A DNA stretch of 64,000 bases from assembly GCA_038087015.1 (NCBI GenBank), contig JASBNA010000017.1:248001-312000 (forward strand), in the 5' to 3' direction. A program made the position numbers and the translations under genes. This document shows positions 13,401 to 25,224 of this stretch, one piece after another. The notes under the pieces were generated by a model. The model saw only the letters and a list, made by a program, of their open reading frames with translations. It ran no database searches and was not told where the DNA came from. Within the stretch, counting starts at the first letter, position 1, and each line of letters starts with the position of its first letter. The stretch is from Cerrena zonata (Eukaryota; Basidiomycota; Agaricomycetes; Polyporales; Cerrenaceae).

Positions 13401-16400
13401 ATCGACGTGACTGATCTGTGCCCAATACTTTCCAGTAACATCTTGAGCTTCTAGATCACCCTGAAGTTTCTTTCCGCGCCAAGACGATATCTGGTTCAAG
13501 CACATGAGGCTTTGTGTAACTTGCCTAATACCTCTGACATCTTCATTCCCCAAGTCACGAAGATGATCCATTTCTTCGCGAAGAGCATTACGAACGATCG
13601 AATCAATTGTTGTGTTGTCGCGTTCGCGTTCCACAGCACGTAAAGCAACGTATAACGCCACACCAGGCTCACGCCAGTTGGTGGTTTCTGGAAGGTCCCA
13701 AGTATCAGTTCTCCAGCCCAAACGATAGGCCATAGAGCTAGACGGTATGCCATCCTGATGTCCAGCAGGTCCGTGGAGTGTTTGAATAGCTAGATTGTTG
13801 AAACCAAAGTTATGGAGTGCCAGAACTGCACCCTCGACGTCAGCAGTCCCGGTAAGACCTGCTTCTAGGCCAGCACCATGAAACTGGAATGCCTTTTCCC
13901 ACTGCTGCTCGTGTTGGAGGCGTTTGATCAGGAAACTGCTAAGATCGTTTGTCTTGATGCCATAAAAACCATCAGGTTCATCAATATGACGATAGATCTC
14001 ATGCAGGATATCTTCAACCTCTTCCGTTTCTAGTGAGAATACAGAGGAATACTCCGAGGCCAGTTGGATAAAGAGAAGGGCTGTAGTAAATGCACCACAA
14101 CGAAGGGCGTTATGACCGAGTAGGATGTAGTCAATGTGAAGCCATTTGTCGTATCCGAGAGCCTCGTTGGTATTGGGAGGCTTGAAGTGACGGAGATGTA
14201 AGACAATGTCCACAATAGTTCTTCTGCATTCGACACTTGTGAATTCGGAGGTAAGGATGTCTGTGAAATACTTGGTTAGTGTCTCCGCAGAGGATCTAGT
14301 ATTTGGGATGTCGTGACTCGAGCGCTCCAGGAGCAAAACACAGTACACAAATACAGGGATCACCTGTTCCGCAAAATGTGCATTGGACTGTAGCATTGAG
14401 GATAGAGATAGGAATGCAGGATCAACAGACCCGAGAACGTCGTTGAGGAATGTGGAAATGTCTGTAATCCACCTATGAAAATCTGTAGCAAGATCTAGGT
14501 ACATCGCATCGAGTGACAGCGAAACGATTGTCGGTTGGGGTCGTGTAGGAATTGCTCTAGGGAAAGGCTTGAATATGTCCAGTTCCTGGAGTCTACCAGC
14601 GTCATCAGCAGTGTGCGAGACTAGTGCCTTTAGCGTGATATACGCATCCTGAACGCGGGTAACTGAAGGCTCATCTAAAATATCGATAAGTGAGAGAACG
14701 ATAGCCTTCTTGGCAGCATAGAATGCATCATCGATGTTGGCGGTCTTCTTGAATTCCTCCGCTATATGTCTTGCTCGGACAGAGTTCGATGAGACAGAGT
14801 CATTTACGAGACCATCTATCTGGCCCTTTTGGGAAACAAGAAGATCACAAAAAGCATCGATATCGCTATCAAGGAGTTGACCTGCCGCCGGCATGCACTC
14901 CTTCAGTCGCCAAAAGTCAGTGGTAGAGAAATAACCACTAGTGTATGAGTCTTCAAGTGAGAGCTGGTGTAAACGGCGAACAACACGGAATTTGTTGGAT
15001 AGAACCCGTTGGTCACCTAGTAGCCTGGATACATCGGGAGGGTCACTTTGTTCCCAAACATCCATGAGGTTCTCGGGAAGCTCCCTCGGCCACGTTGACA
15101 AAGCCTTCAATACCTGCCTCCGGAGTGTTTTGTGTCGGCATAGATCTTTAGCCTGCCCTTCGATCCAGTCCATAAGTTCACGGCCTAAGTCGGCGATTCG
15201 TATGTCATCGTGGAGAGTATAATCATACGCTGTGCAACTGATACGAATCAGTGTTTCAGCGAGATAGGCCCCGATGTCCGTACTCGACGATCCTAGTAAG
15301 GAAAATACCCATTCCAACAAAGATTGGGCGCATCGAGCAACGTCGCTCTGCAACAAGGTAGTGGTAGCACCATTGATGAGAGTGCGAAGAACATCCGGGC
15401 TGGAAACGTGATCAGTATGCAGGGATAACCAGAGCGTTATTGCATTGTATATCCGAAGCTGTTCATTGATCAACGGGGAACGATTTAACTCAGCGAAGAG
15501 TTGATGAAGGACGTGATACGTGATCCCGGAAACGCTATCTTGTGGTACACATAAGCCGATCCATGCTAGAGCTGCAAGAACCGATGCTGAGTCGAAGGAA
15601 GGGAGATTTGGTTCATGTGTGTGAAAAGCTTCTGCCCGCCTATACTTCGACATGCGCAGAAAATACCCGACAACGTTAGGGTCACTGTGTGTCTGTTGTA
15701 ACTCGGCGACAATTGGTCCATTCAGGCTATAGTCCTGATCTCCAAGAGTCCGAAGGATCGTGACCACAATCCCATCCGAATATTCCGTCAGATAAGTCAA
15801 GAAATAATCCTCGTCGTTATCGTGATCTTGCTCTAGATCCTTCGTGGTAAGCCGAAGCTGTATCATTAGGTTATCATGTTCGATGTCATCGACGTGTTGA
15901 TGAAGCTTCATCCATGTGACAATTTGGAACCCGACAATTTCAGCGAAGCATTCTCGAATGCCTTGCGCGACCGTTTTAGATACGAACTGGCAATGTCGCT
16001 CGAACAAATTTCGACCGTGATTCTTGGCTTGTATAGTGCCTGCTAGAATGTTTGTCGGTGTGAAAATATGGAAACAGGCCTCTGCTCCCTGACGTCGGTC
16101 TTGATATCCAATAAGATGAGGAGGGATTCTGAGAACATCGTAACCATGTTGTCGGATTGAATATGCTAATTGGGATGCATAGACTTCGAAGAGCTGCGAG
16201 AAACTTGAGAAACCAAATCTAGTAGCCAAGCCTTGGAGCACGGCCGTTATATGTTGATTGAATTCAGGGGTCCGAAGACATGTTTCCAGAAAGTGCCAAT
16301 ATGTACCCCGTCTGACGGCCGAACTGACAATCATCAAGTTACCCAACATGATCAGTCGAGTCAACATATTCTCATATCTAAATAAAGAGTCAGAAAGTCA

Positions 16401-19400
16401 AGTCGATAGGAAACATTATGGAAACGAGGACGCACTCGTTGAGGGCCCTGGGAATTGTCTCTAATATATCTCTGTACATGGCAAGAGGATGTTGACGCGC
16501 AAATCCCTCGACTGTGAAGCAACGTGGGACGACAGCAGATGCTCGGAGCCTGACACGGATATCGAAATCGTTGAGCATTGGATATAGAATCTCCATCGGT
16601 ACGTTTTTTACAACTGGCCATGACCATGCGTCAAGTAACCGATCCCTTTGAAAGTAGTGATCAAAGAATCTAAGAAGGCGATCACGGCATTTCCAAGACC
16701 TCATTTTTCCTTTCTTGAAATAAGGAAGTAACCATTCGAGTAACGGTGAGACATGGTCTTGAAGCTCGTCATCAACTGTAGGATGTAACCATATATGCAT
16801 AGTAGCATCTAGCACCTCCATTATGATGCAGTGCAATGCTTCACTTCGCGTATTATGATAGTCACCCAACAAGGGGGTACCGACTGTTGTGAGAATAGTG
16901 ATTACGGTGTTTAGCTTGACCGAAAGAGTTCCGAGACGAGTATGGTGAAGGAAGGCAGGTGATATTAGAGGCAGTAGATGATCCGGACATTCTTCAATTA
17001 TCTGTATCAATGCCTTGTCGCGCGTTGCTTCACCAGTTGCCGAATGAATTGCAGGAAGGGCAGAAAGTGCAGATATGCATATGTCGACAAATGGTCGGGA
17101 GTCGGAATTGGCAGTCGAGTCGTCGACAAAAGGTTCGATAGTAGAATGCTTGAACTGCCCAAATCCATCCGAACCGTGGTGAGTAGACAAACTTTGGTCA
17201 AGGGAATGACGGAGGGCGCTTCGCAAATATTCTAACACAATCGCTATAGCATCTTGAACCTATAGATAGGTTTCTATCAACTCCGTCCTGGATAAATAGG
17301 CTTTACTTACGTCTGAACTTTGCATGACAGTACGCTGAAGTTCTCTTCTTGCAACAGCCTTCTGACGCACATCGGCTTCATGACTCGATTTGCGAACTGC
17401 ATTGAGCATTTCGAAGCGTATTCCGGTGTCAGGGCCTGGAGCAAGTAAGGTCTCCCAAGGCGGAAGCGATATCTCTGGTAATTCATCAAGGATGAGTGGC
17501 TCCAACGAAGCGACGATAACACCTTTCTCCAGCTCCGACCAACGTCGACTTTCCGAGGTGGATACCATAAGCGTCAGTAGTTTACATGCGGCTTGTAAGA
17601 CACGTCTGTTAGATTGTGTCCCATTCTGCACAAGGGAGCCTTCAAAGCAGAGTGCAATGACAGCGAGATCCAGATAAGTTCGGACTCGTTCGGCTGGAAA
17701 TTGAAGAGAACTATCCTTGTTGGTATCCCAGTAATCTGCGAGTTCTTCGAGGGATTTCAACAAATAAGAAGAGATCTTCCGCTCGCGCCCGCCGGGCACC
17801 GCGAGGGTTTGCACTACTGCACTATCACCCAAAGACGAGGCTACAGTCTGCCCTGTACGAGGCTGGTATTCATCTTGGTCGCATGTATATGGGGGCAAGC
17901 GAGCATCTAGAAGGAAGTCCCGAATAACGGCGTTGTTATATTCAGTAACAATGGCCTCCACCATGCGACTCATTGGCAGCCGCTGCAGACTCAAGACATC
18001 CGCTCTCCGTGCAATATTGCAAACTGTTGCCAACAATGAGATGATATCGTCGACAATGTAAGGGCACAATCGTGATTTGGTTACTCCACCAGGTCTCCAT
18101 GTGTCCATGAACCATTGGAGGACCTTCTCCTCCAGTCGCAAGCGATAAAGGCGTACATCGTGGCTGGCGATTCGCATGCATGAGATAAGAAATGCACAAA
18201 CTGAGTCGTACGGGTATGAAGGTCCTTGGATATGGACGTCCTTCGTCAATACTTCAACCTCCGTCAAGATCTTATGTGAGTTCAGGAGAATCTTGGAGTA
18301 TGACAATAGTATGTTTGCTGTATGACATGCTGTTCTGGAAACGGCAACCGTTGACGTCTTTCGCATCACCTGCTGCCAAATTTCATCCCAAGGGATGCGA
18401 CATTCGTCAGAAGAGAGCTGCGAGGGTGTAAGAGAGTGATGGGATAGGGCGGGATTTATGGCCTCGGCATAGGCGATCGCTCCCAGGCACATGATTGTCC
18501 ATGATTGAGTTAAAGGATCATCTATACTGAGAGCACCCTGCAGACGTACTGCAACCGCCTTTCGTAGTTCCACATGTAAAATAGGCCAATGTCGATCAAT
18601 GAAGAAAAGGAGGGATTGGAGGTGGTAACCTCGGACGTTGTCGGCAGTGTAGAGTGAAGTGGAGTCCAGAAGCTCTTCTATCGGATCGGCCCGTTTTCGA
18701 CGTTTACCAAAAGTTCCTGTCATTGATGACGAATGCATAGATTCTGACATGAGATGCAGCTGCATAATTAGAATGTTTAGATATATCTCTGAGTAAAGAA
18801 GCAAACGTTCCCTGACCTTTTCGGCACAGTCTGCTTGCAATTCAAATATAGCCCATACTGTTGCTTGGTTTGCATCAAAAGCCCAACCATGACGAAAGGT
18901 GTTTGCAATGAAAGGTCCTGACCTCGAGCTAGTCGCGTCTACAGTGACAGTCGAAAGACGAAGCGAGTCCAACGAAAGCCCTTCAACGCCGCGCCTGTCT
19001 GTCTCACGACGAAGCCGTTGCCAAAGAGCACTCAGATCATCATACAGTTTTACCTGAGTCGCGTGGCTCTCTTCTTCGTGTCCTGCAGTGAGATACGGGA
19101 ACAACATTTTCAGGACGATGATCAACTGTTCCTTTACGCTCTGGTTCTTAGTGCTCCATTGCATCAGGAGCCCAGACCAAGCATCACGGGCAAATCTTAC
19201 GGTAAGTGCCCGTTCGTTGAGGGCTACGTTGTCCAAGATGGCTTTTAGTGCACGAAGATAGTCGTGATGCAACGAGGAATCTGGCTGAAATCGGTAGAGA
19301 AAACGAACCATACGTTCCATGATGGCAGGTCGAAGGTCCTTCGTTTCCCCTTCCAACTTTGCAGCGAGGGGTGAATTTTGAGACTCAAATATGATGGCGA

Positions 19401-20199
19401 GGATGGAAATGAACTCGATTTGTTCCAGGGAGATTGCGGTATCCTGCTTGACAGTACTCGAAGAACTGGATTTTGGAAGGAGACGCGGGCTAGGTCGTTT
19501 CTCGGAGCGACGTCGCTTACTGCCGGTGGGTGTTTCCAGTACCATGTTATCGTCGTCGTCTTGGGAAGCTTGGTCGGAGATGGTGGTCTGGGTGTCTGGA
19601 GTATCCTCTCGAGCAGCCTGTGAAGAACCGGTGCTGCTCTCGTCGTAAGTTAATTTTCCTCTGAGGGGGTCCCCAAGGACCGCATTGAGGCTCAGCCTAG
19701 CTAGAGAGTACCAACAGTGATCATTGAGATGTTGTAAGTGGGGTTTCCAGTTAAGCAGGCATTTGAGCGACTTGGCATAATCGAGAGAGACTGGGATGAA
19801 TCTGCCATCATATTGACATCCCCTAACCAAATGCGGAATGAGAATATCTATAGCTTTGTTATTTATTCGTTGAACACCTCGTTCGATTACCTTGCGCAAT
19901 GTAGAAGCAACCTCGCAGAGTCTCCGTACTGGAAGTTTACTTTGACTAGGGTCAAACGAGTTGATTGGATGTTCCTTTCCAGTTTTAAGGCAAGCCGCAT
20001 GCTCTTTGGAAAACGCATCGAACAAAGCTGTGAAAAGTAGTTGCCAGCCGTCAAGTTTCGTACCTTTGACGACAAGGCCCAGAGCAAGAACAGCATTCTC
20101 CTGTTGTATCACGTCTTGCAATTTCTTTAAGCCTTCCTGCCTGTCACGGACTTTGTCACTGGAAATCATAGCTCGAATGGCATGAATAGTTCGTTCCAT
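10473..20199 (-). CDS. tel1: Serine/threonine kinase TEL1 (ATM homologue)
   Basis: ATM/Tel1 is the PI3K-like kinase recruited by MRN to double-strand breaks and telomeres. It phosphorylates SQ/TQ sites. The protein is about 3,000 residues from roughly ten exons. The N-terminus has a TAN-like motif ([15 protein letters not shown]) that marks Tel1/ATM. Long HEAT-type helical repeats follow (exons at about 17.3-20.2, 16.4-17.2 and 13.4-16.4 kb), then a FAT region and a PI3/4-kinase domain with [12 protein letters not shown], the catalytic loop [16 protein letters not shown] and [10 protein letters not shown]. The FATC reads [20 protein letters not shown] and is completed by a separate 20-nt last exon (10473-10492) encoding WGALW. 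The intron 10493-10549 has GTGGGT and CTACAG ends. The ATG at 20199 is the first in frame and fits Tel1 start positions. The kinase motifs are intact. Confidence 0.93.
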
Positions 20200-20788
20200 G
20201 ACGAGCGTCCTAAGGTCTGGCTTTAACCAAATTCAAGGTATGAATATGTAGATCAAGTATGAAGATATCATTATGTTTAAAATACATACTTAGACTAGAT
20301 CAACCTCCCTATGTTATGATGAGAAGTGTTAAAACATTGAAGTCGACGTCAAGTCCTGAGTCAGACCCACAGTGGGCCAGTGGCAGGACTTGGCCAACAC
20401 GCCGCCACGTGAGATCCACGTGATGAGTACCGACGCGCTTTCAGAATATCCCGAGATTCAAACGCGTCTCTGATACTGTTTACCACTTTGATATATCCAG
20501 ACCTTGAGGCCTAAGTTTTCCAGGTGAGTTCACATCTTTATCCGGGTCACTAAGTAGACCTTGAGGCCTAAGTTTTCCAGGTGAGTTCACATCTTTATCC
20601 GGGTCACTTTGATGCAATACTCAGCACTATGTTTTATTGAAGAAAAGGCCCTTCTCACTCTTCTCGAATATCAACACTGTTCTCAGGGTTCGTAGAACTG
20701 GTAGAAGGTCAAATTACTAAGGTCGTTTAAGTCTCTATTGTTTTATATATCTTTCAAGATTAACTTATATCTGGCCTTGTAGAAGAAT
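20200..20788. promoter_or_regulatory. Shared divergent promoter of tel1 and pif1
   Basis: The 589 bp between the two start codons must drive both genes. It has two palindromic CACGTG boxes at 20406-20411 and 20417-20422, 11 bp apart (one helical turn), an ACGCGT box at 20462-20467, and a tandem duplication at 20499-20608. CACGTG is the core bound by bHLH factors such as Cbf1. ACGCGT is the MBF core used for G1/S genes. Confidence 0.55.
20499..20608 (+). repeat. Tandem duplication, 57-bp period, in pif1 leader
   Basis: Positions 20499-20551 recur exactly as 20556-20608 (53 identical bases, 4-bp spacer). Each copy contains TTTTCCAG|GTGAGTTC, a consensus 5' splice site, with GT at 20524 and 20581. 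A matching acceptor (CTTGTAG, AG at 20781-20782, branch-like TTAACTTAT) lies 6 bp before the pif1 ATG. A 5'-UTR intron with two alternative donors is therefore likely. Confidence 0.8.
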
Positions 20789-22980
20789 ATGTCTCAAAAA
20801 GAAGTTATGTCCGGACTCAGGTCTGTGAAAAGAGACTTCTCATCTAGCTCAGTCTCGCAGTCCAGTCAGAATGGTCGCACGGCCCCGTCTTCATCGAATC
20901 CAGAGCCCACCGCACGGAAGCTCAATGCGATGGAAGAACGCTTACGTCGGATCCAGCAAGCACTTGACGAACGCGAAGCGAGTGCCCAAGAGGCTCTTGC
21001 GAGCACTTCTTCCCAAACAGGTACCACGCTCAAGCGGCCATCTGAGACGCAGCCTGACGTGTCGAACAAACGTCGGCAATTACCCAACTCGTGGAAGGGG
21101 ACTACTACTACCGCCAAACCCAGTGTCGTGAAATTGAGCCAAGAGCAAACACATATCCTACAGCTTGTCGAGCAAGGCCAAAGTGTCTTTTATACAGGAA
21201 GTGCAGGAACTGGTAAATCAGTGTTGCTCCGGGAGATCATCAAAACCCTTAAGAAGAAGTATGCGAAAAGTCCCGATGCTGTGGCGGTAACAGCCTCTAC
21301 TGGTAATTTCAACGCATATATTCAATGTTGGATCATATAACGAGCTGGATTTGGTACAGGTATTGCTGCCTGTAACGTTGGTGGTGTTACTATCCATTCT
21401 TTCGCCGGATTTGGTCTTGGAATTGAAGATGCCGAACACCTCGCGAACAAGATCAAGAAAAACAAGAAAGCTATGTCACGGTGGCTAAGAACAAAGGTTC
21501 TGATTATTGATGAAGGTACGCCCATGACATTGACACAGTGTCTAATATTGCTAATACGATTCTAGTGTCCATGGTCGACGGAGATCTATTTGATAAACTC
21601 GCCAGGATAGGAACTATTCTCCGCAAGTCAATCCTGCCATTCGGTGGGATACAGGTAAATATCACTTTCTTGTAACTGTCTGGCAGATATATTGACTATA
21701 ACTCGCTTAGTTGATCGTCACTGGTGACTTTTTCCAGCTACCACCTGTAAATAAGGGCTCCCAGGCGGTCAAATTCGCTTTTGAGGCTGAATTCTGGAAA
21801 CAAACTATCAAGAAGACCTTCAATCTAACCGAGGTATTCCGTCAAAAAGACCCTGGTAGGTCAAATGTTACAATGAACGAAGCAATACATTTGTTGAATA
21901 TTCTTTTAGAATTCGTCGACATGTTGAACGAGATGCGATTTGGAAGGCTCACCGCTAAGAGTATCATGAAATTCAAGAGTCTTGCTCGCCCCATCGAGTA
22001 CGATGACGGCGTTGATGCAACTGAATTGTATGCTCCACACCCTCTTTCACGAAGTCATTGTTGTTTACCTTGGTACAAAGGTTTCCCCGCCGAGAGGACG
22101 TAGAGATGTCCAATAGGCAGCGCATGACTAACATTCGGAACGCTCAGGAACATGTCTTCTCTGCCAGTGACGGCGGAACACTCTGGGGGACCGACCAGGG
22201 GAAGAAATTACTCTCCAACTTTATGGCGCCCGAAGTTCTTAAACTCAAAATCGGAGCTCAGGTTTGTTCTTCTATCTGCTTGCTTTATATCCTGTTCTCA
22301 AGTAAATGTGTCTCCGCAGGTCATGCTTATCAAGAACATGGATGAGTATTTAGTGAACGGTTCCTTGGGGACTGTCGTTGATTTCGGAGATCCTGCCAAC
22401 TGGACCATGTACCCTACCGAGGATGAGTCTAAGAAACCGGCTTCGAGCGGTCCTGGGGAGAAAAAGCCCACCAGTGGAATGACCTTCCCAGTCGTCGAAT
22501 TCCCCGCAAGCAGGAGGAGACTGTTAATACAGGCTGATGTTTGGAAGGTCGAGCTACCGAATGGCGAGGTCCAAGTCAGTCGAACTCAGGTAATCATCAT
22601 ATCTTTCGTTTTGAGGAACCTACTAATACTCATGCTCATTATAGATACCTTTGATTCTGTCTTGGGCTATGTCCATTCACAAGTCACAAGGACAAACGTT
22701 GGACAGGGTCAAAGTTGATCTAGCTAAGGTCTTCGAGAAAGGTAAAGCCTGAATCCAATCACAACCTTCCGTAACTTATGGTTCTCGCCTTCAGGTCAAG
22801 CATATGTTGCACTATCTCGTGCAACATCGCTAGAAGGATTGCAAGTCTTGAATTTCGACCCTGTGAAGGTAAGGACATCGTGGTTCACATGGTCTGCTAT
22901 TCTGATAATTTGAATCGCAGGTGAAAGCACACCCGAAAGTTGTTGAATGGAGTAAGACCTTGCAGACAGTCCCGATGTAA
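20789..22980 (+). CDS. pif1: PIF1-family 5'-3' DNA helicase
   Basis: Pif1 unwinds G-quadruplexes and RNA-DNA hybrids, removes telomerase from ends and maintains mitochondrial DNA. Ten exons are read. Motifs in order: Walker A GSAGTGKS (about residues 138-145), [20 protein letters not shown] (the join crosses intron 21303-21359), the Walker B segment [83 protein letters not shown] and [10 protein letters not shown]. All helicase motifs are present. The N-terminus ([14 protein letters not shown]) is basic and Ser-rich with in-frame Met at 1 and 7, compatible with dual mitochondrial and nuclear products as known for yeast PIF1. That is inference. It is divergent from tel1 and convergent with RIT1. 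Confidence 0.93.
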
Positions 22981-23093
22981 TAATCGGAACACAGAATTTT
23001 CTTGAATCATACTGATACACTTCATTATTTTACAATACATTCTTTTGCGTGCATTAAATACTGTAACGTTTGAACGTTGAACGTTAACCGGTA

Positions 23094-24843
23094 TTATATC
23101 TTGGACGACGACTGAGGCAGTGGAAGAAACTCCGAGGGCGTAAGCAAAAATTCGTTGACGCGTTTCAAAGTTGCACGAGAGGGGTTGGCCTCGGGGCGAC
23201 TGGAGATGATCCATTGAAGGCGAGTAGCAATTGACTTTTTGTCTGCTAGTTTCCCTGGAGAGAAATTAACGAGTGAAAACCAAATGATACCACTGAAACC
23301 TTACGCATTCGTTCCTGATCTTTCATACAAGAAACATATAGACCGTTGTCGTCGAAGTATATTTGTAAGGCTGCTAAAGCTACGCCAATGCTAGTATCCT
23401 TACCGTTGTGGCAACAAATGCAGACAGCAGTGCCTTTCGAGAGGTGTTCACCGATAAATGGTATCGACTTGAATAGAACAGAATGTAAGAATTGAAATTG
23501 ACCCTTCTTTCCTTCTTGCATTTCCAGAGCAAGTACGTCTCTTCGTGGAGGATCCAATGCTGGTAGTATGTTGGAAATTATGACATATGCCATTGGACGA
23601 TGGGAATGAGGAACGTGTGGTGGAAAGTGCATAGGGATGTAGGAGGTAGGACAGAGAAGGAGTCGACCCTCAACCTTTGAGATTTGAGTAGGGATCTCCG
23701 TCCATTCTTGACACAGACTGATACTTGAGGACGCTACCAATGTTTGCACGAGTTGTGGAAGAGAGCCACGAGAAGCTGACAACAGCTGCTCCTTATTTTT
23801 CCAAAACAAGTCCGGTGTTAGACCCTAATGACATATCAATTTCTCAATACCATCAAATTTTTTCCAGAAAATTCCGACACTTACCATTCCCCATAACTCA
23901 TGGTCGTCACCGGAACCTTGGACGTATCCAAAACCCTGCGAGCGACGCTCGACTCCCTCAAGAATTTGTTTCGAAGCTGAAACACAAATCACGGGTATAA
24001 ATTGCGCCTTGTCTGGTGTGGGTAGTCGTGGAAATGAAGACGTAGACGGAGTAATCCACAGTGGTCTCAGTGGAAGCGACATATTTGGTATGGCATAGGA
24101 AGATTGCTAGTCAAGATATTCACGAGAGGCTCATATTGGTAAACCACATGATAACTTACCACTAAAGATGTAGCCCATGTATCGAGTTGAGCATCAATCT
24201 GAGAATGTTCTTGACCACTAACCACTCCTGGTGGGCAATAAAGCGCAACATTCCATTTGGTATCTTTCGAGTGGATGGTCTTGATCGCACGATTGATTAC
24301 TGCACACCAGATGGGTACCGTTTTCGAGAGTGCATCGGGCATTCGCTTTCCTGATCTAGTTGAGTCTACCAACACAATGCTGGTGCATTCCATTGATTAA
24401 TTATATGCTCTCGAAAAGATTGCAAGGTGCATACCCACGGGACTGGATAAGGATTGGGAGTAAATGCAGATTTGGACGTCTTAGGTTGAAACTCCAATTA
24501 TTGGTATGTCCATCTGTTGATTTAAAGTAAGCACCTCCATGATTCAGCTGACAAAGCATTAGAGCAACTCTTGCTATAGCATATCCATGGAGGTACGTAC
24601 TAGTTTAGGGTCTACATACCAAGCACCACAGCGCAGATTCGCTGGTACAGGTTCTTCAGTGATGATCCTAGCGGAAGGGGTGAGGCACTTACGCATCACA
24701 GGCAAGTTCGAATATGTGCTGCAGACATCATCTACGAAGTTGATGTCTTCTGCCACAGAATGCAATCGATTGAAAATATCAAGTGACTCTTTACGTAGAT
24801 GTGTGAGGGCTGCGGAAGTATCATGCTTCTCTCGGTGTATCAT
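23094..24843 (-). CDS. rit1: Initiator tRNA-Met A64 2'-O-ribosylphosphate transferase
   Basis: Rit1 adds a 2'-O-ribosyl phosphate to A64 of initiator tRNA-Met, which keeps it out of elongation. The read protein starts MIHREKHDTSAALTHLRKES, followed by NLRCGAWYVDPKL, AYFKSTDGHTNNWSFNLRR, CTSIVLVDSTRSGKRMPDAL and SKTVPIWCAVINR, all strongly family-typical. The C-terminal phosphatase-fold part has AVCICCHNGKDTSIGVALA in place of a canonical HCxxGxxR loop. The final exon continues to a TAA at 23094. Introns carry GT-AG ends. The stop is only 114 bp from the pif1 stop, so the convergent 3' UTRs probably overlap. Confidence 0.88.
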
Positions 24844-25224
24844 TGTTAAAGAAAGAGCCGTGGTTCGTACTCGAAGGAGAGCTTAATAGGCGAAGAAGAG
24901 AACGTTTAGAGGTGCCTGAAGAGAGAAATAAATTCAAAATGAATTTGAATATCACGCCGAGTAGACGCCAGAGTGGATGGCCATCGGATGGCACAGTACC
25001 CTGGCTTATATGCGTCGGATTATTTATGCACCAGAGTGGAACGAGTATAGTATCAGAATATCATTCTTTCTCATTGTCAATCTGCTTACAGTATATTTCG
25101 GAACATCTAAGTATGATAAAAGTAAAAATCCCGGTAAGAAACGAAAGGCTACAATGGTATGATTATATCAGTACAGGTCCACAATTCCCCCAAATCCCCC
25201 GAGTCCCAAACACTAGAAAAAACC
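24844..25224. other. Spacer between RIT1 start and xylulokinase stop
   Basis: 381 bp that hold the RIT1 promoter and the 3' UTR of the gene behind it. No gene or clear regulatory motif is seen. Confidence 0.4.
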
